Part shown: positions 1 to 6,544 of the stretch, piece by piece
Position numbering within the stretch: position 1 is the stretch's first letter
Layout: the number at the start of each line of letters is the position of its first letter
Origin: Symbiodinium natans
Taxonomy: Eukaryota; Sar; Dinophyceae; Suessiales; Symbiodiniaceae
DNA: 11,500 bases
Direction of reading: 5' to 3'
Assembly: GCA_905221605.1 (NCBI GenBank)
Contig: CAJNDS010000558.1
Location: 126,001-137,500 of the forward strand
The notes under the pieces: model-generated
Databases searched by the model: none
Seen by the model: the letters and a program-made list of their open reading frames with translations, nothing else
What the model was told of the DNA's origin: nothing
Position numbers and translations under genes: made by a program

Positions 1-61
1 CCTAAGCCCTAAAAAACCTAAAAGCCCTAAAACCCCTAGCCTAAAATACCCTCAATACCAA
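1..61 (-). repeat. Degenerate CCCTAAA telomere-like array
   Basis: The window opens with diverged CCCTAAA units (CCTAAG, CCCTAAAA, CCTAAAA). It is followed by an 18-base A run at 63-80. The array reads as the G-rich TTTAGGG repeat on the minus strand. It is too degenerate to be a living chromosome end and looks like the first of many interstitial arrays. Confidence 0.85.
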
Positions 62-95
62 TAAAAAAAAAAAAAAAAAACAAAACTAAACAAAC

Positions 96-173
96 CTGGG
101 CATTTGGAGCTATGAACTGAAAACAGCTGAGTGGGCCTCGCTGGGAGCACCTCGGTCCTTCATGTGCAAGGCC
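96..173. CDS. Candidate exon module 1, strand unresolved
   Basis: This unique segment lies between a CCCTAAA array on its left and a TTTAGGG array on its right. On the minus strand it is a 78-base, 26-codon open block with acceptor-like TTTCAG at its upper border and donor CAG|GTTTGT at its lower border, phase 0 at both ends. On the plus strand a different frame is also open and has reasonable amino-acid composition (residues WSYELKTAEWASLGAPRSF), but its borders would need a weak TTGGAG acceptor and a GC donor. No family is recognised. That the segment is exon-like is an inference from size, openness and borders; the direction is not known. Confidence 0.3.
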
Positions 174-197
174 CTGAAACCCTGAAGCCTTTTGGGG

Positions 198-232
198 GTT
201 TAGGGTTTAGGGTTTAGGGTTTAGGGTTTAGG
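198..232 (+). repeat. TTTAGGG array
   Basis: About five perfect TTTAGGG heptamers on the plus strand. With the CCCTAAA array at 728-910 it could form the 5' arm of a stem if both lie in one intron. Confidence 0.95.
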
Positions 233-297
233 AACCCTAATGCACAAACGCCAGCCCCATCTCTCACAATGCTGCCGCAGGCTCGGAAAGCTCAACA

Positions 298-408
298 CCC
301 AGAGACTCCAAAACCCCTTAAATTAAGGAATGCCCCTTCAATGAAAAGTAGGAGCCCTGATATGACGTAAGGTATACTCCTTAACTAAGGGGTTTTGAAG
401 TCTCTGGG
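298..408. mobile_element. Hairpin element, family E (MITE-like)
   Basis: A 111-base imperfect palindrome. The left end starts CCCAGAGACTCCAAAACCCC and continues TTAAATTAAGGA. The reverse complement of the right end is CCCAGAGACTTCAAAACCCC followed by TTAGTTAAGGA. The arms are about 33 bases with few mismatches around a centre of about 45 bases. It has no coding capacity, as expected of a non-autonomous terminal-inverted-repeat element. It sits in a T-to-C gap, the intron-like compartment. Only one copy is in the window. Confidence 0.7.
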
Positions 409-727
409 CATCTCACAACCCCCGGAAAGTGATGATGCCCTAGACCCTAACCCTCAGGCTCTAAGGACTCGCATTTTAGGGTTTTTTGGGCCCAAAGGCC
501 TTGTTGTGTAAGGTCTTGGGGCAATTTTGAGCCTATGGGTAGACCCTGAGCCCTTAAACCTACAACCCTTACGCCTTGCAGCAGCAATGCTTTAGCCTTC
601 ATCCAGCAAAAAAAAACCTCCGCATACCTTGCGAAACCCAAGCTGCGGAAATTAACGGGTATACAGCTGATTCGTGATCGCTATATTATAAATGCTGAAC
701 CCTAAACTATGCTGTGATAAGATGAAG
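409..727. other. Unique spacer, no supported gene
   Basis: About 320 bases of mixed sequence between the family E hairpin and the next telomeric array. A 64-codon minus-strand ORF runs through it, but it lacks splice or compositional support and partly reads degenerate telomeric motif. Nothing functional is seen. Confidence 0.5.
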
Positions 728-910
728 AAACCCCAACCCTAAACCCTAAACCCTAAACCCTGAACCCCAAACCCCGAACCTAAACCCTGAACCCCAAAAC
801 CCTGAACCCTAGACCCTAAACCCTAAACCCTTAACCCCAAAACCCTGAACCCTAAACCCTAAACCCTAAACCCCAAACCCTGAACCCCAAACCCTGAACC
901 CTAAACCCTG
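728..910 (-). repeat. CCCTAAA array with CCCTGAA and CCCCAAA variants
   Basis: About 26 heptamers. CCCTAAA is interspersed with CCCTGAA, CCCCAAA and CCCTAGA forms, which indicates an old interstitial array that has accumulated substitutions. Confidence 0.95.
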
Positions 911-1002
911 GTTGAACTACGCTGGGCCTTCCTAGCGGACTGGCTTAGATAGATCGCAGGTTCATGGGGTCGCTCTAACTGGGGTTAGAAGTAGGATGAA
1001 GT
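911..1002. CDS. Candidate exon module 2, strand unresolved
   Basis: A 92-base unique gap between CCCTAAA and TTTAGGG arrays. On the minus strand bases 921-978 form an open block with a very good acceptor: pyrimidine-rich CTACTTCTAACCCCAG, which contains a CTAAC branch-point-like motif. Its donor is GTAGTT. On the plus strand bases 936-959 form an 8-codon block bounded by CTTCCTAG and CAG|GTTCAT. Both cannot be right. No protein family is recognised. Confidence 0.3.
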
Positions 1003-1068
1003 AGGGTTTAGGGTTTAGGGTTTGGGGTTTGGGGTTTAGGGTTTAGGGTTTAGGGGTTGGGGTTTAGG
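1003..1068 (+). repeat. TTTAGGG/TTTGGGG array
   Basis: About nine heptamers, TTTAGGG mixed with TTTGGGG, directly right of candidate exon module 2. Confidence 0.93.
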
Positions 1069-1109
1069 CATAACTGGTTGCCCGATCCGGCCTAAATCCG
1101 GGGAGTTGC

Positions 1110-1166
1110 ACCCTAAACCCCCATACCCCAACACCCTAAAGCCCGACGCTGAGCCCGAAACCCTAG
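1110..1166 (-). repeat. Short degenerate CCCTAAA array
   Basis: Diverged CCCTAAA units interrupted by CCCATACCCC and a GC-rich insert. The 55-base gap to its right (1167-1221) is flanked like an exon module, but no convincing frame with both splice borders was found in it. Confidence 0.8.
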
Positions 1167-1221
1167 GGTGGGGAGACCTTTCAGGAGCTTGCGAGATCTT
1201 TAGGGACGTGAGGATATAGTG

Positions 1222-1398
1222 GTCTAGGGTCTAGGGTTTAGGATTTCGGGTTTAGGGTTTAGGGTTTAGGGTTTAGGATTTAGGATTTAGGGTTTAGGAT
1301 TTAGGGTTTAGGATTTAGGGTTTAGGGTTTAGGGTTTAGGGTTTAGGGCTTAGGATTTAGGGTTTAGGGTTTGGGGTTTAAGGTTTTCGGGTTTAGGG
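1222..1398 (+). repeat. TTTAGGG array with TTTAGGA variants
   Basis: About 24 heptamers. TTTAGGA alternates irregularly with TTTAGGG between about 1273 and 1325, a variant pattern that is rare elsewhere in the window. Confidence 0.95.
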
Positions 1399-1456
1399 AC
1401 CACTGTGAGCTTGAGAAAGCCAAGGACAGCCTCGAAGCGCTGTGGCGACCAGCCTC
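1399..1456 (+). CDS. Possible exon fragment
   Basis: A 58-base unique island between two TTTAGGG arrays. A plus-strand frame reads HCELEKAKDSLEALWRPAS, a charged, helix-like peptide. The island lacks a CCCTAAA array on its left and has no good acceptor, so it may be a stray fragment. A minus-strand frame is also open. No family is recognised. Confidence 0.15.
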
Positions 1457-1684
1457 GGGGTTTGGTGTGTTTGGGAGTTTAGGGTTTTGGGGTTTAGGGT
1501 TTAGGTTTGGGGTTTAGGGTTTGGGGTTTAGGGTTTGGGGTTTAGGGTTTGGGGTTTAGGGTTTGGGGTTTAGGGTTTAGGGTTTGGGATTTAGGGGTTT
1601 AGGGTTTGGGGTTTAGGGGTTTAGGGTTTCGGGTTTAGGGTTTGGGGTTTGGGGTTTGGGGTTTGGGGTTTGGGGTTTGGGGTT
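1457..1684 (+). repeat. TTTAGGG/TTTGGGG array with 14-bp higher-order unit
   Basis: About 32 heptamers. Between roughly 1504 and 1577 the two variants alternate strictly (TTTAGGGTTTGGGG), giving a 14-base dimer repeated about five times. The right end (about 1640-1684) is pure TTTGGGG. An 85-codon ORF begins inside it and is a by-product of the repeat. Confidence 0.95.
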
Positions 1685-1977
1685 CCAAAACTCGCCTCGG
1701 GGTCAAGGCTTCGGGGTGTAGGCCTTCGGGGGCTCGCATGGCGACCAATCATGTGGTCTCTTTCGGTTCAAGGTTTAGGGTTCGGGCTTAGCTTGAAATG
1801 TGAAGGGTTCTTACTCGGGGTTTATGTATCCCTTCATGTGTGGTTAGGGCTCATCGGCTTTCAGGGCGTGCAAGGTCTAATTACGTGGCAAGGACAGTTT
1901 GCGTAATGTGAGCTGTCTCTGTTGCTTTCCAAATAGAAGCCCAGTAACCTTTCTCACCACACGACACCCCAATGCCG
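1685..1977 (+). CDS. Unique region with one candidate small exon (1937-1977)
   Basis: Bases 1937-1977 are preceded by a strong acceptor context, a pyrimidine-rich stretch ending CTTTCCAAATAG. They are followed by CCG|GTTGAGGGTTTAGG, a donor running straight into telomeric repeat. The 41 bases are open in two frames. The rest of the segment (1685-1936) is unique sequence without a frame that stands out. On the minus strand a 30-codon open block ends at a good donor, GCCAC|GTAATT, so direction is unresolved. Confidence 0.2.
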
Positions 1978-2020
1978 GTTGAGGGTTTAGGGGGGTCCCA
2001 GGGTTTCGGTTTTAGGGTTC
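1978..2020 (+). repeat. Degenerate TTTAGGG array
   Basis: A few diverged units (GAGGGTTTAGG, CAGGGTTTCGG, TTTTAGGG). It follows the candidate donor at 1978. Confidence 0.7.
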
Positions 2021-2161
2021 ACAGGACTTAGGCGGCCACTAACGGAAAGGAAGGTCGTTGCAAGGTGTCTCCGTCTGCCCCGAAGGGAAGCTGCAACTGA
2101 ACTCTAAATCCTGGACCCTCGAACTCCTACACCCGCACAGCGCTCCAGCGAGTCCCCCAGC

Positions 2162-2280
2162 TACCCCAAAGGACCCATGTACCTATACAGTATATACTTG
2201 GGCCTTAAAGGGGTTCCTATATAGTAGCTTTAAGGGCCCAAGAATATACTATATATATAGGTACATGGATTCTTTGGGTA
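2162..2280. mobile_element. Hairpin element, family C copy 1 (MITE-like)
   Basis: A 119-base palindrome with arms of about 45 bases. The left arm begins TACCCCAAAGGACCCATGTA and runs on to TATATACTTGGGCC. The reverse complement of the right arm begins TACCCAAAGAATCCATGTA and reaches TATATTCTTGGGCCC. The loop is about 28 bases. It is non-coding and AT-rich inside. A diverged relative is at 10791-10897. Confidence 0.75.
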
Positions 2281-2664
2281 CAGGGCAGCGCACGCCTTGC
2301 ACAGCGTTAGCCCGCATTTGGCTTCGTGGGGTACGCCTCGAACGCTTGGGGGAGGGTCCCGGCACCTTTGCACTGCGCATGTGATCAAAGATGTCCCTTT
2401 GCTGCACAAGCACCGTGGTTCGCCGTACTGAGATCCAGCGCAAGAGAAGCAGAGAAGCACATTCAGATATATACCCTCGTGGCCACACGCTATCGCGGGA
2501 AACAACGTTATGCCATCCCAACGTCCCGGCAGAGAGCTCTAGAACGCTCGAAAGCTCGATATGGATTCAAGTTTACTTCTCTTCTTTTCTGCATACACAG
2601 GGCACTGGACATCAGCATTTCAGGGCATGCTTAGGGTTTCGGGATGTAGGAAGAATGCCGCATG
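2281..2664. other. Unique region, overlapping ORFs unresolved
   Basis: Two plus-strand ORFs of about 100 codons overlap here in different frames, and two minus-strand ORFs cross the family C hairpin. None has recognised motifs, and they contradict one another. The two long plus-strand ORFs begin at 2326 and 2391 and reach 2634 and 2705. This may include exon sequence, but no pair of splice borders stands out. Confidence 0.3.
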
Positions 2665-2700
2665 CCCCCCCCCCCCCCCCCCAAAAAAAAAAAAAAAAAA
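2665..2700. repeat. C18A18 homopolymer junction
   Basis: Eighteen C followed directly by eighteen A. The same composite, C12A18, appears on the minus strand at 8377-8406, and a C20 run lies at 9244-9263. Confidence 0.95.
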
Positions 2701-2706
2701 CTTAAG

Positions 2707-2820
2707 CTGAGCAAAGTGGTGCCCAGCGGCAGTAGAATTGTGGGCCAAGGCCCACATCCTTGCACTGACCCAGCTCGTGGCTCGTCCCCCGGGCAGGGCA
2801 GCCCACCCTCAGAGCTTCGG
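2707..2820 (+). CDS. Candidate exon, 38 codons
   Basis: The block begins after CTTAAG, just right of the C18A18 tract, and ends at CTTCGG|GTCAAG, where the G-rich telomeric region starts. It is open for 38 codons with phase 0 at both ends and is rich in Gly, Pro and Ser. A minus-strand ORF (2631-2825) covers the same bases, so direction is uncertain. No domain is recognised. Confidence 0.22.
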
Positions 2821-2825
2821 GTCAA

Positions 2826-2978
2826 GGGTCTGGGGTCTGGGGTCTGGGGTTTAGGGTTTAGGGTTTAGGGTTTTGGGTTTGGGGTTTTGGGGTTTCGGGT
2901 TTGGGGTTTAGGGTTTGGGGTTTGGAATTTGGGTTTGGGGGGTCAGGATTTGGGGTTTGGAGCTTTTGGGGCTTTGGG
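2826..2978 (+). repeat. G-rich telomere-variant array
   Basis: Mixed TCTGGGG, TTTAGGG, TTTTGGG, TTTGGGG and TTTCGGG units, a mosaic of heptamers and octamers. It decays gradually rightwards into unique sequence. Confidence 0.9.
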
Positions 2979-3211
2979 ATTCTGACGAAGGGCGCCGGGG
3001 TCTACAAGAAGACCGTTGAATCCTTAAGGTAGCGGAGTGTTCCTGAACTATTGCTCTACAACTCCCTACAGGGTAGGGTATCGGGTATATAGGCTCCACT
3101 AGGCTAGCTAGAGCAGAAGTCCTAAGCCCAAGAATGTTCGAGGAGTTCGGCTGAGACGTTTTGGGCCACGGCAGCATCCCCAAACCGTTGTTGACTTTGG
3201 GTTTTGACAGG
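2979..3211. other. Unique segment with a small inverted repeat, no gene seen
   Basis: The segment contains TTGCTCTA at 3051-3058 and its near complement TAGAGCAG at 3109-3116, plus several TA-rich steps. A 110-codon minus-strand ORF crosses it from repeat sequence and is not credible. No coding signal was accepted. Confidence 0.4.
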
Positions 3212-3341
3212 ACATGGGGGTTTACGAAAATACGGGACACTAATCATGCCCCCCAAAGAGTAGGATTCCCTTACAATAAGGACCCCCAACAAGGTACTCC
3301 TAATTTCGAATAAGGTACTCCTAATTTCGGAAACCCCCATA
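3212..3341. mobile_element. Hairpin element, family B copy 1 (MITE-like)
   Basis: The left end ACATGGGGGTTTACGAAAAT pairs with the reverse complement of the right end, ATATGGGGGTTTCCGAAATT. The interior matches copy 2 (7581-7696) through CCCCCCAAA, GGATTCCCT and AAGGACCCC motifs in the same order. This copy carries a local duplication near its right end, AAGGTACTCCTAATTTCG twice in tandem (about 3292-3329). Confidence 0.75.
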
Positions 3342-3385
3342 TCTTCTTTGGCTTGCGCCCCACGGGTATCTCAGCAACCGCCCCA

Positions 3386-3471
3386 ACACCTACACCCCAA
3401 ACCCCTCAACCCCCTGAACTTCAAATGGCTTAGTTCTCAAGACAGGTCTGCCAAGGGCTCAGGGGTGGCTC
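3386..3471. other. Weak C-array and exon-sized gap
   Basis: Degenerate C-rich units (ACCCCAAACCCCTCAACCCC) at 3395-3416 are followed by about 59 bases of unique sequence and then degenerate TTTAGGG-like repeat. On the minus strand a short open block runs from CTTGGCAG to CAGGGG|GTTGAG. On the plus strand CAAGACAG|GTCTGCC lies inside. It matches the module layout but is weakly supported. Confidence 0.2.
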
Positions 3472-3610
3472 GTTCGGGTTCAGAGTTTAGGGGTCGGGCG
3501 GGTTGGGGTTAGTAAGTTAGGATTGTTGGGGGGTTCAGGGAGGTTGGGGTTTAAGGGATTAGGAGTTAGGTTGACGGTTGATAGTTGGTGGTTTAGAGTT
3601 TAGGGTTTAT
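3472..3610 (+). repeat. Highly degenerate G-rich repeat
   Basis: Loose TTAGGG-like and GGGGTT motifs (GGGTTGGGGTTAG, TTTAGAGTTTAGGG). This appears to be an old telomeric array decayed almost to unique sequence. Confidence 0.6.
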
Positions 3611-3688
3611 GAGCTTATGAGTTCAGGACTTGTTGGCAAAGTAGGGTCTCAGGTCTTGGGCTTTCAAACGAATGCCCTCTTTCTTTAC

Positions 3689-3826
3689 TTGAAGAATCTA
3701 CTAGGCTGCCCAGTAACCTAGGCTTAAACAGGGTGCCCTTTTTTTGCTTAAAGGGGTTTATAAGGGAACCTAAACCCCCAAAAAAGGGAATAAGGGCACT
3801 ACTGGGTATCCTAGAAGATCTATCAA
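3689..3826. mobile_element. Hairpin element, family F (MITE-like)
   Basis: The left arm starting TTGAAGAATCTACTAGGCTG pairs with the reverse complement of the right arm, TTGATAGATCTTCTAGGATA. Both continue into CCCAGTA and then to a GTGCCCTT motif and T-rich sequence. Arms are about 45-50 bases and imperfect. A minus-strand ORF (3615-3914) runs through it and is therefore unlikely to be a gene. Confidence 0.6.
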
Positions 3827-3886
3827 ACCCGAACGATACTTGAAAAAAACTGTGTGCCGGCGTGCGGCTCGTACGCGCCATTAAAG

Positions 3887-3939
3887 CGAGCAGAGATGGC
3901 GTCTTTACCCACATCTTCCGGGTTGTAGCTCCTCGGCAG
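3887..3939. CDS. Candidate exon module near 3.9 kb
   Basis: On the plus strand an open block ends at CGGCAG|GTTCAGGGTTTAG, an excellent donor that leads into the TTTAGGG array. Its last residues read SRDGVFTHIFRVVAPRQ and the upstream border could be AAAG or GCAG (start 3887 or 3894). On the minus strand the same region is open as SYNPEDVGKDAISARFNGA, from a GCCGAG border to GTACGA. The plus-strand donor is the stronger single signal. No family is recognised. Confidence 0.3.
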
Positions 3940-3966
3940 GTTCAGGGTTTAGTGACTTTCGGGATT

Positions 3967-4047
3967 GGGGTTTAGGGTTTAGGGTTTAGGGTTTAGGGTT
4001 TAGGGTTTAGGGTTTAGGGTTTAGGGTTTAGGATTTAGGGTTTGGGG
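3967..4047 (+). repeat. TTTAGGG array
   Basis: About eleven near-perfect heptamers. It pairs in opposite orientation with the CCCTAAA array at 4471-4584, and a family A hairpin lies between them. Confidence 0.97.
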
Positions 4048-4131
4048 GCTGTAAGACCTGCAAGGCTGGGGAGAGTGAGTCCGCGGCCCGTCGTGGTTCG
4101 TTCCGAAGTCGCTTACCTGGCAAGACTTGCT

Positions 4132-4168
4132 GGGTCGCTGGTGATCAACAATGGGATCCCAGCGACCC
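4132..4168. repeat. Perfect 10-bp stem-loop
   Basis: GGGTCGCTGG at 4132-4141 is exactly complementary to CCAGCGACCC at 4159-4168, with a 17-base loop. Its function is unknown. It lies in an intron-like compartment left of a family A element. Confidence 0.8.
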
Positions 4169-4236
4169 GACCCCAAAACCCGCAAACCCTAAGCCCCTGT
4201 ATCAGCCTTCACCTTATGCGAGGGTCTATTTTGTTC

Positions 4237-4380
4237 TACTTGGAGGTTCAGGGTACTTATAACTCAGCTTCTAGTGTAGTTATAACCCACTTGTCAGCCT
4301 TGCAAATACCCGAACAGGGAAATAGTTGGGTTATAAGTACAGTTACGCTTGCTTTGCTAAGTACCATAAACCTCCATGTA
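4237..4380. mobile_element. Hairpin element, family A copy 1, intact (MITE-like)
   Basis: A 144-base element with both ends present. The left end is TACTTGGAGGTTCAGGGTAC and the reverse complement of the right end is TACATGGAGGTTTATGGTAC. Inside, GTAGTTATAACCCA and TGGGTTATAAGTAC form a second complementary pair, so most of the element can fold as one hairpin. It is non-coding. Copies 2 (7279) and 3 (9643) keep the left end but lack the right end. Confidence 0.8.
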
Positions 4381-4470
4381 ATCACTAATGACTGTACATC
4401 CTCCATCCCAAAGAAGGCGCAAAAATCAAACCCGGCACCAGGCAACCCGAAACCGCCCTAATTAAGTTAA

Positions 4471-4584
4471 AACCTAAACCCTATAAACCCTAAACCCTAA
4501 ACCCTAAACCCTAAACCCTAAACCCTAAACCCTAAACCCTAAACCCCAAACCCCAAACCCAAACCCCAAACCCCAAACCCCACC
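4471..4584 (-). repeat. CCCTAAA array ending in CCCCAAA
   Basis: About ten CCCTAAA units are followed by about five CCCCAAA units against the exon-like gap to the right. This mirrors the T-to-G variant pattern seen on the other strand. Confidence 0.97.
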
Positions 4585-4587
4585 CGA

Positions 4588-4668
4588 CCTTTGAGACACA
4601 CTGGAAACCAGGGTCGCACTTCACGTCGTGGAAGGCCTCGGCGGCGCGCATCTCGGGATCCAGGGCGT
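4588..4668. CDS. Candidate exon module near 4.6 kb, strand unresolved
   Basis: An 81-87 base GC-rich island between clean CCCTAAA and TTTAGGG arrays, clearly different in composition from its surroundings. Minus-strand reading: border CTAGCAG, open block including ALDPEMRAAEAFHDVKVRPW, donor AAAG|GTCGGG. Plus-strand reading: acceptor GACCTTTGAG, open block 4595-4666 including THWKPGSHFHVVEGLGGAHL, donor GGGC|GTCTGC, phase 0 at both ends. Both frames are rich in G or C at third positions, so sequence inspection alone cannot choose. No domain is recognised. Confidence 0.4.
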
Positions 4669-4671
4669 CTG

Positions 4672-4761
4672 CTAGGGTTTAGGGTTTAGGGTTTAGGGTT
4701 TAGGGTTTAGGGTTTAGGGTTTAGGGTTTAGGAATTAGGGTTTGGGATTTGGGATTTCGGG
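4672..4761 (+). repeat. TTTAGGG array
   Basis: About nine perfect heptamers, then TTTGGGA and TTTCGGG variants at the right edge. Confidence 0.97.
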
Positions 4762-4793
4762 TGCAAGGTTTAGGCTCTCGTGTTTGGGGGAAC

Positions 4794-4875
4794 CCCAGAC
4801 TTAAGAGGGAAACGCTGTCTTGGTTCTGCAGTTCCACAGAACCCGCACGTCTTAAGGCGTCGAGGCCGTCGAGGG
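4794..4875. CDS. Candidate exon near 4.8 kb, strand unresolved
   Basis: On the minus strand an 82-base open block runs from acceptor GAACCCTACAG to donor CTGGG|GTTCCC. Its best frame includes LRRAGSVELQNQDSVSLLSL. On the plus strand a strong acceptor, GTCTTGGTTCTGCAG, starts a 46-base open block (4831-4876) that ends at GGCT|GTAGGG. Unlike most modules it lies between two TTTAGGG arrays. No family is recognised. Confidence 0.25.
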
Positions 4876-4897
4876 CTGTAGGGTTCACAGGCTACTG

Positions 4898-4941
4898 GTT
4901 TAGGGTTTGGGGCTTGGGGTGTGGGGTTTGGGGTTTGGGGT
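4898..4941 (+). repeat. Short TTTGGGG-type array
   Basis: About six units, mostly TTTGGGG with CTTGGGG and TGTGGGG variants. Bases 4942-5060, to its right, are unique with no gene seen. Confidence 0.9.
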
Positions 4942-5060
4942 GAGGCATGTGGGCCCTGAAGTATCCCTCTCCCACACCTCGCACCAAAAAACAGCAGAAG
5001 CCCCACAAATCCCTATGCCAATTGAGCCATCAATCTTAAATCACCTAAAACGTCTAAATC

Positions 5061-5152
5061 AACCCTAAACCCTAAACCCGAAACCCAACCCTAAACCCTA
5101 AACCCTAAACCCTAAACCCTAAACCCTAAACCCTAAACCCCCAATAAAGGGC
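5061..5152 (-). repeat. CCCTAAA array
   Basis: About twelve units, nearly perfect. It is the upstream border of the candidate exon at 5162. Confidence 0.97.
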
Positions 5153-5161
5153 CATCCTCAG

Positions 5162-5233
5162 ATCTCAAGCCCCGCGGCGGACGCCAGGCCGACACGAGCA
5201 CCTGCGACGTTTCTTACAGGTGCATGGGTACTT
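5162..5233 (+). CDS. Candidate exon, 72 bases, good plus-strand splice borders
   Basis: The CCCTAAA array is followed by GGGCCATCCTCAG (acceptor-like), a 72-base open block, and then TACTT|GTGAGTAGGG. The donor matches the eukaryotic consensus GTGAGT and is followed within a few bases by TTTAGGG repeats. Two plus-strand frames are open across all 72 bases. One is in phase 0 at both ends; the other has higher G/C at third positions and is Cys-containing (TSTCDVSYRCMGT). The minus strand has no GT donor before the array, so plus is favoured. No family is recognised. Confidence 0.42.
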
Positions 5234-5245
5234 GTGAGTAGGGAT

Positions 5246-5406
5246 GGGGTTTAGGGTTTAGGGTTTAGGGTTAAGGGTTTAGGGTTTCGGGTTTAGGGTT
5301 TAGGGTTTAGGGTTTAGGGTTATGGGTTACGGGTTTTAGGGTTTAGGGTTTAGGGTTTAGGGTTTGGTCTTTAGGGTTAAGTTTAGTCTTTAGGGTTTAG
5401 GGTTGG
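5246..5406 (+). repeat. TTTAGGG array
   Basis: About 22 heptamers with a few TTTCGGG, TTATGGG and TTTAGTC variants. It begins 12 bases after the candidate donor at 5234. Confidence 0.97.
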
Positions 5407-5503
5407 GATGTTCCCCCTTATACGAGCACAGTCCTGAATAAGGATTCTGGTACCCCCTTTTCGAATCCCTAACAAGGACTGTTAGTATTAGGGAGAACAT
5501 CCC
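5405..5503. mobile_element. Hairpin element, family D copy 1 (MITE-like)
   Basis: A 99-base element with 30-base arms. The left arm starts GGGATGTTCCCCCTTATACG. The reverse complement of the right arm starts GGGATGTTCTCCCTAATACT, and both run on to CAGTCCT. It sits in the intron-like compartment directly after the TTTAGGG array. A partial second copy is at 11412. Confidence 0.75.
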
Positions 5504-5930
5504 AAAAGTAGGGTTACAAGTACGCTAAATGACTAAGTTTATAGCCATATGTGCCCTATTCTTCTAACCTACTGTGAAGTACCCATGAACCCTCCCAAGT
5601 ACGACATCTTAGTGGCTGAGTGCCCTAGCCCCAAATAGGCTAACCATAGATATATAGTAGGATCCTATATAACCAAAAAGGTTATAAGGATTAACTACCT
5701 CAGACATTTGGAGCCAGTTGCCCTTAGGTGAGATCTTGTGCGGTTCAAGTTTGACAGGGCGATAGTCCAGTCATTCTGCTGCTCAAAGACGGGACATCGA
5801 CTCTTGGTAGTCAAGTAATCATAATATAATCAGGGCACCCTTTTTTGGGGGTTTCGGAGCTTACTTCGACCGGAAGTCTAGTAAGAGCACCGCGCAGCCC
5901 ACAAAACTCAAAAAAAACTAGACTCCTAAC
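5504..5930. other. AT-richer unique spacer, no gene seen
   Basis: It contains the near-palindrome TATATAGTAGGATCCTATATA (about 5649-5669), a short AACC/GGTT stem just after it, and a CAGGGCACCC-T run near 5833 that resembles part of family F. Stops are frequent in all frames apart from a 61-codon minus-strand ORF that reaches 5996. Confidence 0.5.
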
Positions 5931-5958
5931 CTTAAACCCTGAACCCTGAATCCTACAG

Positions 5959-6042
5959 TCCCAAAGCAAAACTCGCTCCCGAGCCTGGCTCCACAAGCCA
6001 GAGGCCAGCGCCCGCAGGCATCGCTTCGTCAGGGCTTCTTAG
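5959..6042. CDS. Candidate exon near 6.0 kb, possibly terminal
   Basis: On the plus strand the acceptor CCCTGAATCCTACAG, at the end of a degenerate CCCTAAA array, opens a frame of 27 codons that ends at TAG inside the first CTTAGGG repeat. It includes SRAWLHKPEASARRHRFVRA. It could be a last exon, or continue through a GC donor at AGG|GCTTCT. On the minus strand the same bases are open as RCLRALASGLWSQARERVLL, with a GACGAAG border and a GTAGGA donor. The plus acceptor is the best single signal. Confidence 0.3.
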
Positions 6043-6115
6043 GGTTCTCAGGGTCAGGGGGTTCGTGTGGCTTAAAGGGGTTCTTGGGGTTCTTAGGGTT
6101 CTTAGGGTTCTTAGG
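6035..6115 (+). repeat. CTTAGGGTT nonamer repeat
   Basis: Units of GGGTTCTTA repeat three to four times (about 6083-6114) after looser copies from 6035. This nonamer form of the telomeric motif, with an inserted TC, is not seen elsewhere in the window. Confidence 0.8.
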
Positions 6116-6327
6116 GCCTAAAGGGGCTTAAGGCGAGTAGGGTGAGTAGGGTCTAGTGCAGTGCGGCAGCTACTTTGTTTTAGTGTTCTTTTTAGAGTTG
6201 TCATTCAAGGGCTGGGGGTGTCGGGCGGCAGGCATCCGCTTAAGACCTGAGGCTTGTTTTACTTTAATTGAAGTTATACTGACTTGTTGAGGAGGTATGT
6301 GTTAATTTTTCTGGATACATTGTACAT
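6116..6327. other. Unique spacer, no gene seen
   Basis: Mixed sequence between the nonamer repeat and the next CCCTAAA array. It lies in the intron-like T-to-C position and has no open frame of note. Confidence 0.5.
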
Positions 6328-6386
6328 CCCTAAACCCTAAACCCAAAACCCTAAAACCTAAACCCTAAGACCTAAACCCTAAACCC
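6328..6386 (-). repeat. CCCTAAA array
   Basis: About eight units with AAAACCT and AAGACCT variants. Confidence 0.93.
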
Positions 6387-6445
6387 ATGCCGTGTGAGGT
6401 AGGGCAGCTTAGTGCAAGGCAGGGAGTACGTTCTTGTTTTTGAAG

Positions 6446-6544
6446 GTGGGTTTAGATACAGCCTCCTCCTTCATGGGCCGAGATCGCTTTGCGCCCGGAC
6501 CTGAAATCCCTTGCATTTTGCCTGCGTACCGGTGTAGCAAGAAG
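6446..6544 (+). CDS. Candidate exon, 33 codons
   Basis: The pyrimidine-rich acceptor CGTTCTTGTTTTTGAAG precedes an open block of exactly 33 codons that ends at AGCAAGAAG|GTTCCG, phase 0 at both ends. The plus-strand frame stays open from 6434 to 6703, the longest non-repeat plus ORF in this part of the window. The block includes MGRDRFAPGPEIPCILPAYR and has several Cys. The minus strand is also open here. No domain is recognised. If adjacent to the block at 5959, phases would agree only with a GC donor there. Confidence 0.32.

Noticed and set aside
1-61. A true chromosome end at the left of the window
   Set aside because: The orientation (CCCTAAA at the 5' end) would fit, but the units are badly degenerate and much purer arrays lie deep inside the window. 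Interstitial repeat is the simpler reading.
1649-1906. 85-codon plus ORF starting in repeat
   Set aside because: It begins inside TTTGGGG units and has no splice or compositional support.
2908-3240. 110-codon minus ORF
   Set aside because: It starts in a family B element and ends in telomere-variant repeat, with no coding signal in between.
3615-3914. 99-codon minus ORF
   Set aside because: Most of it translates the family F hairpin element.
4042-4461. 139-codon plus ORF
   Set aside because: It crosses a perfect stem-loop and a complete family A hairpin element, so it is a chance open frame over non-coding elements.
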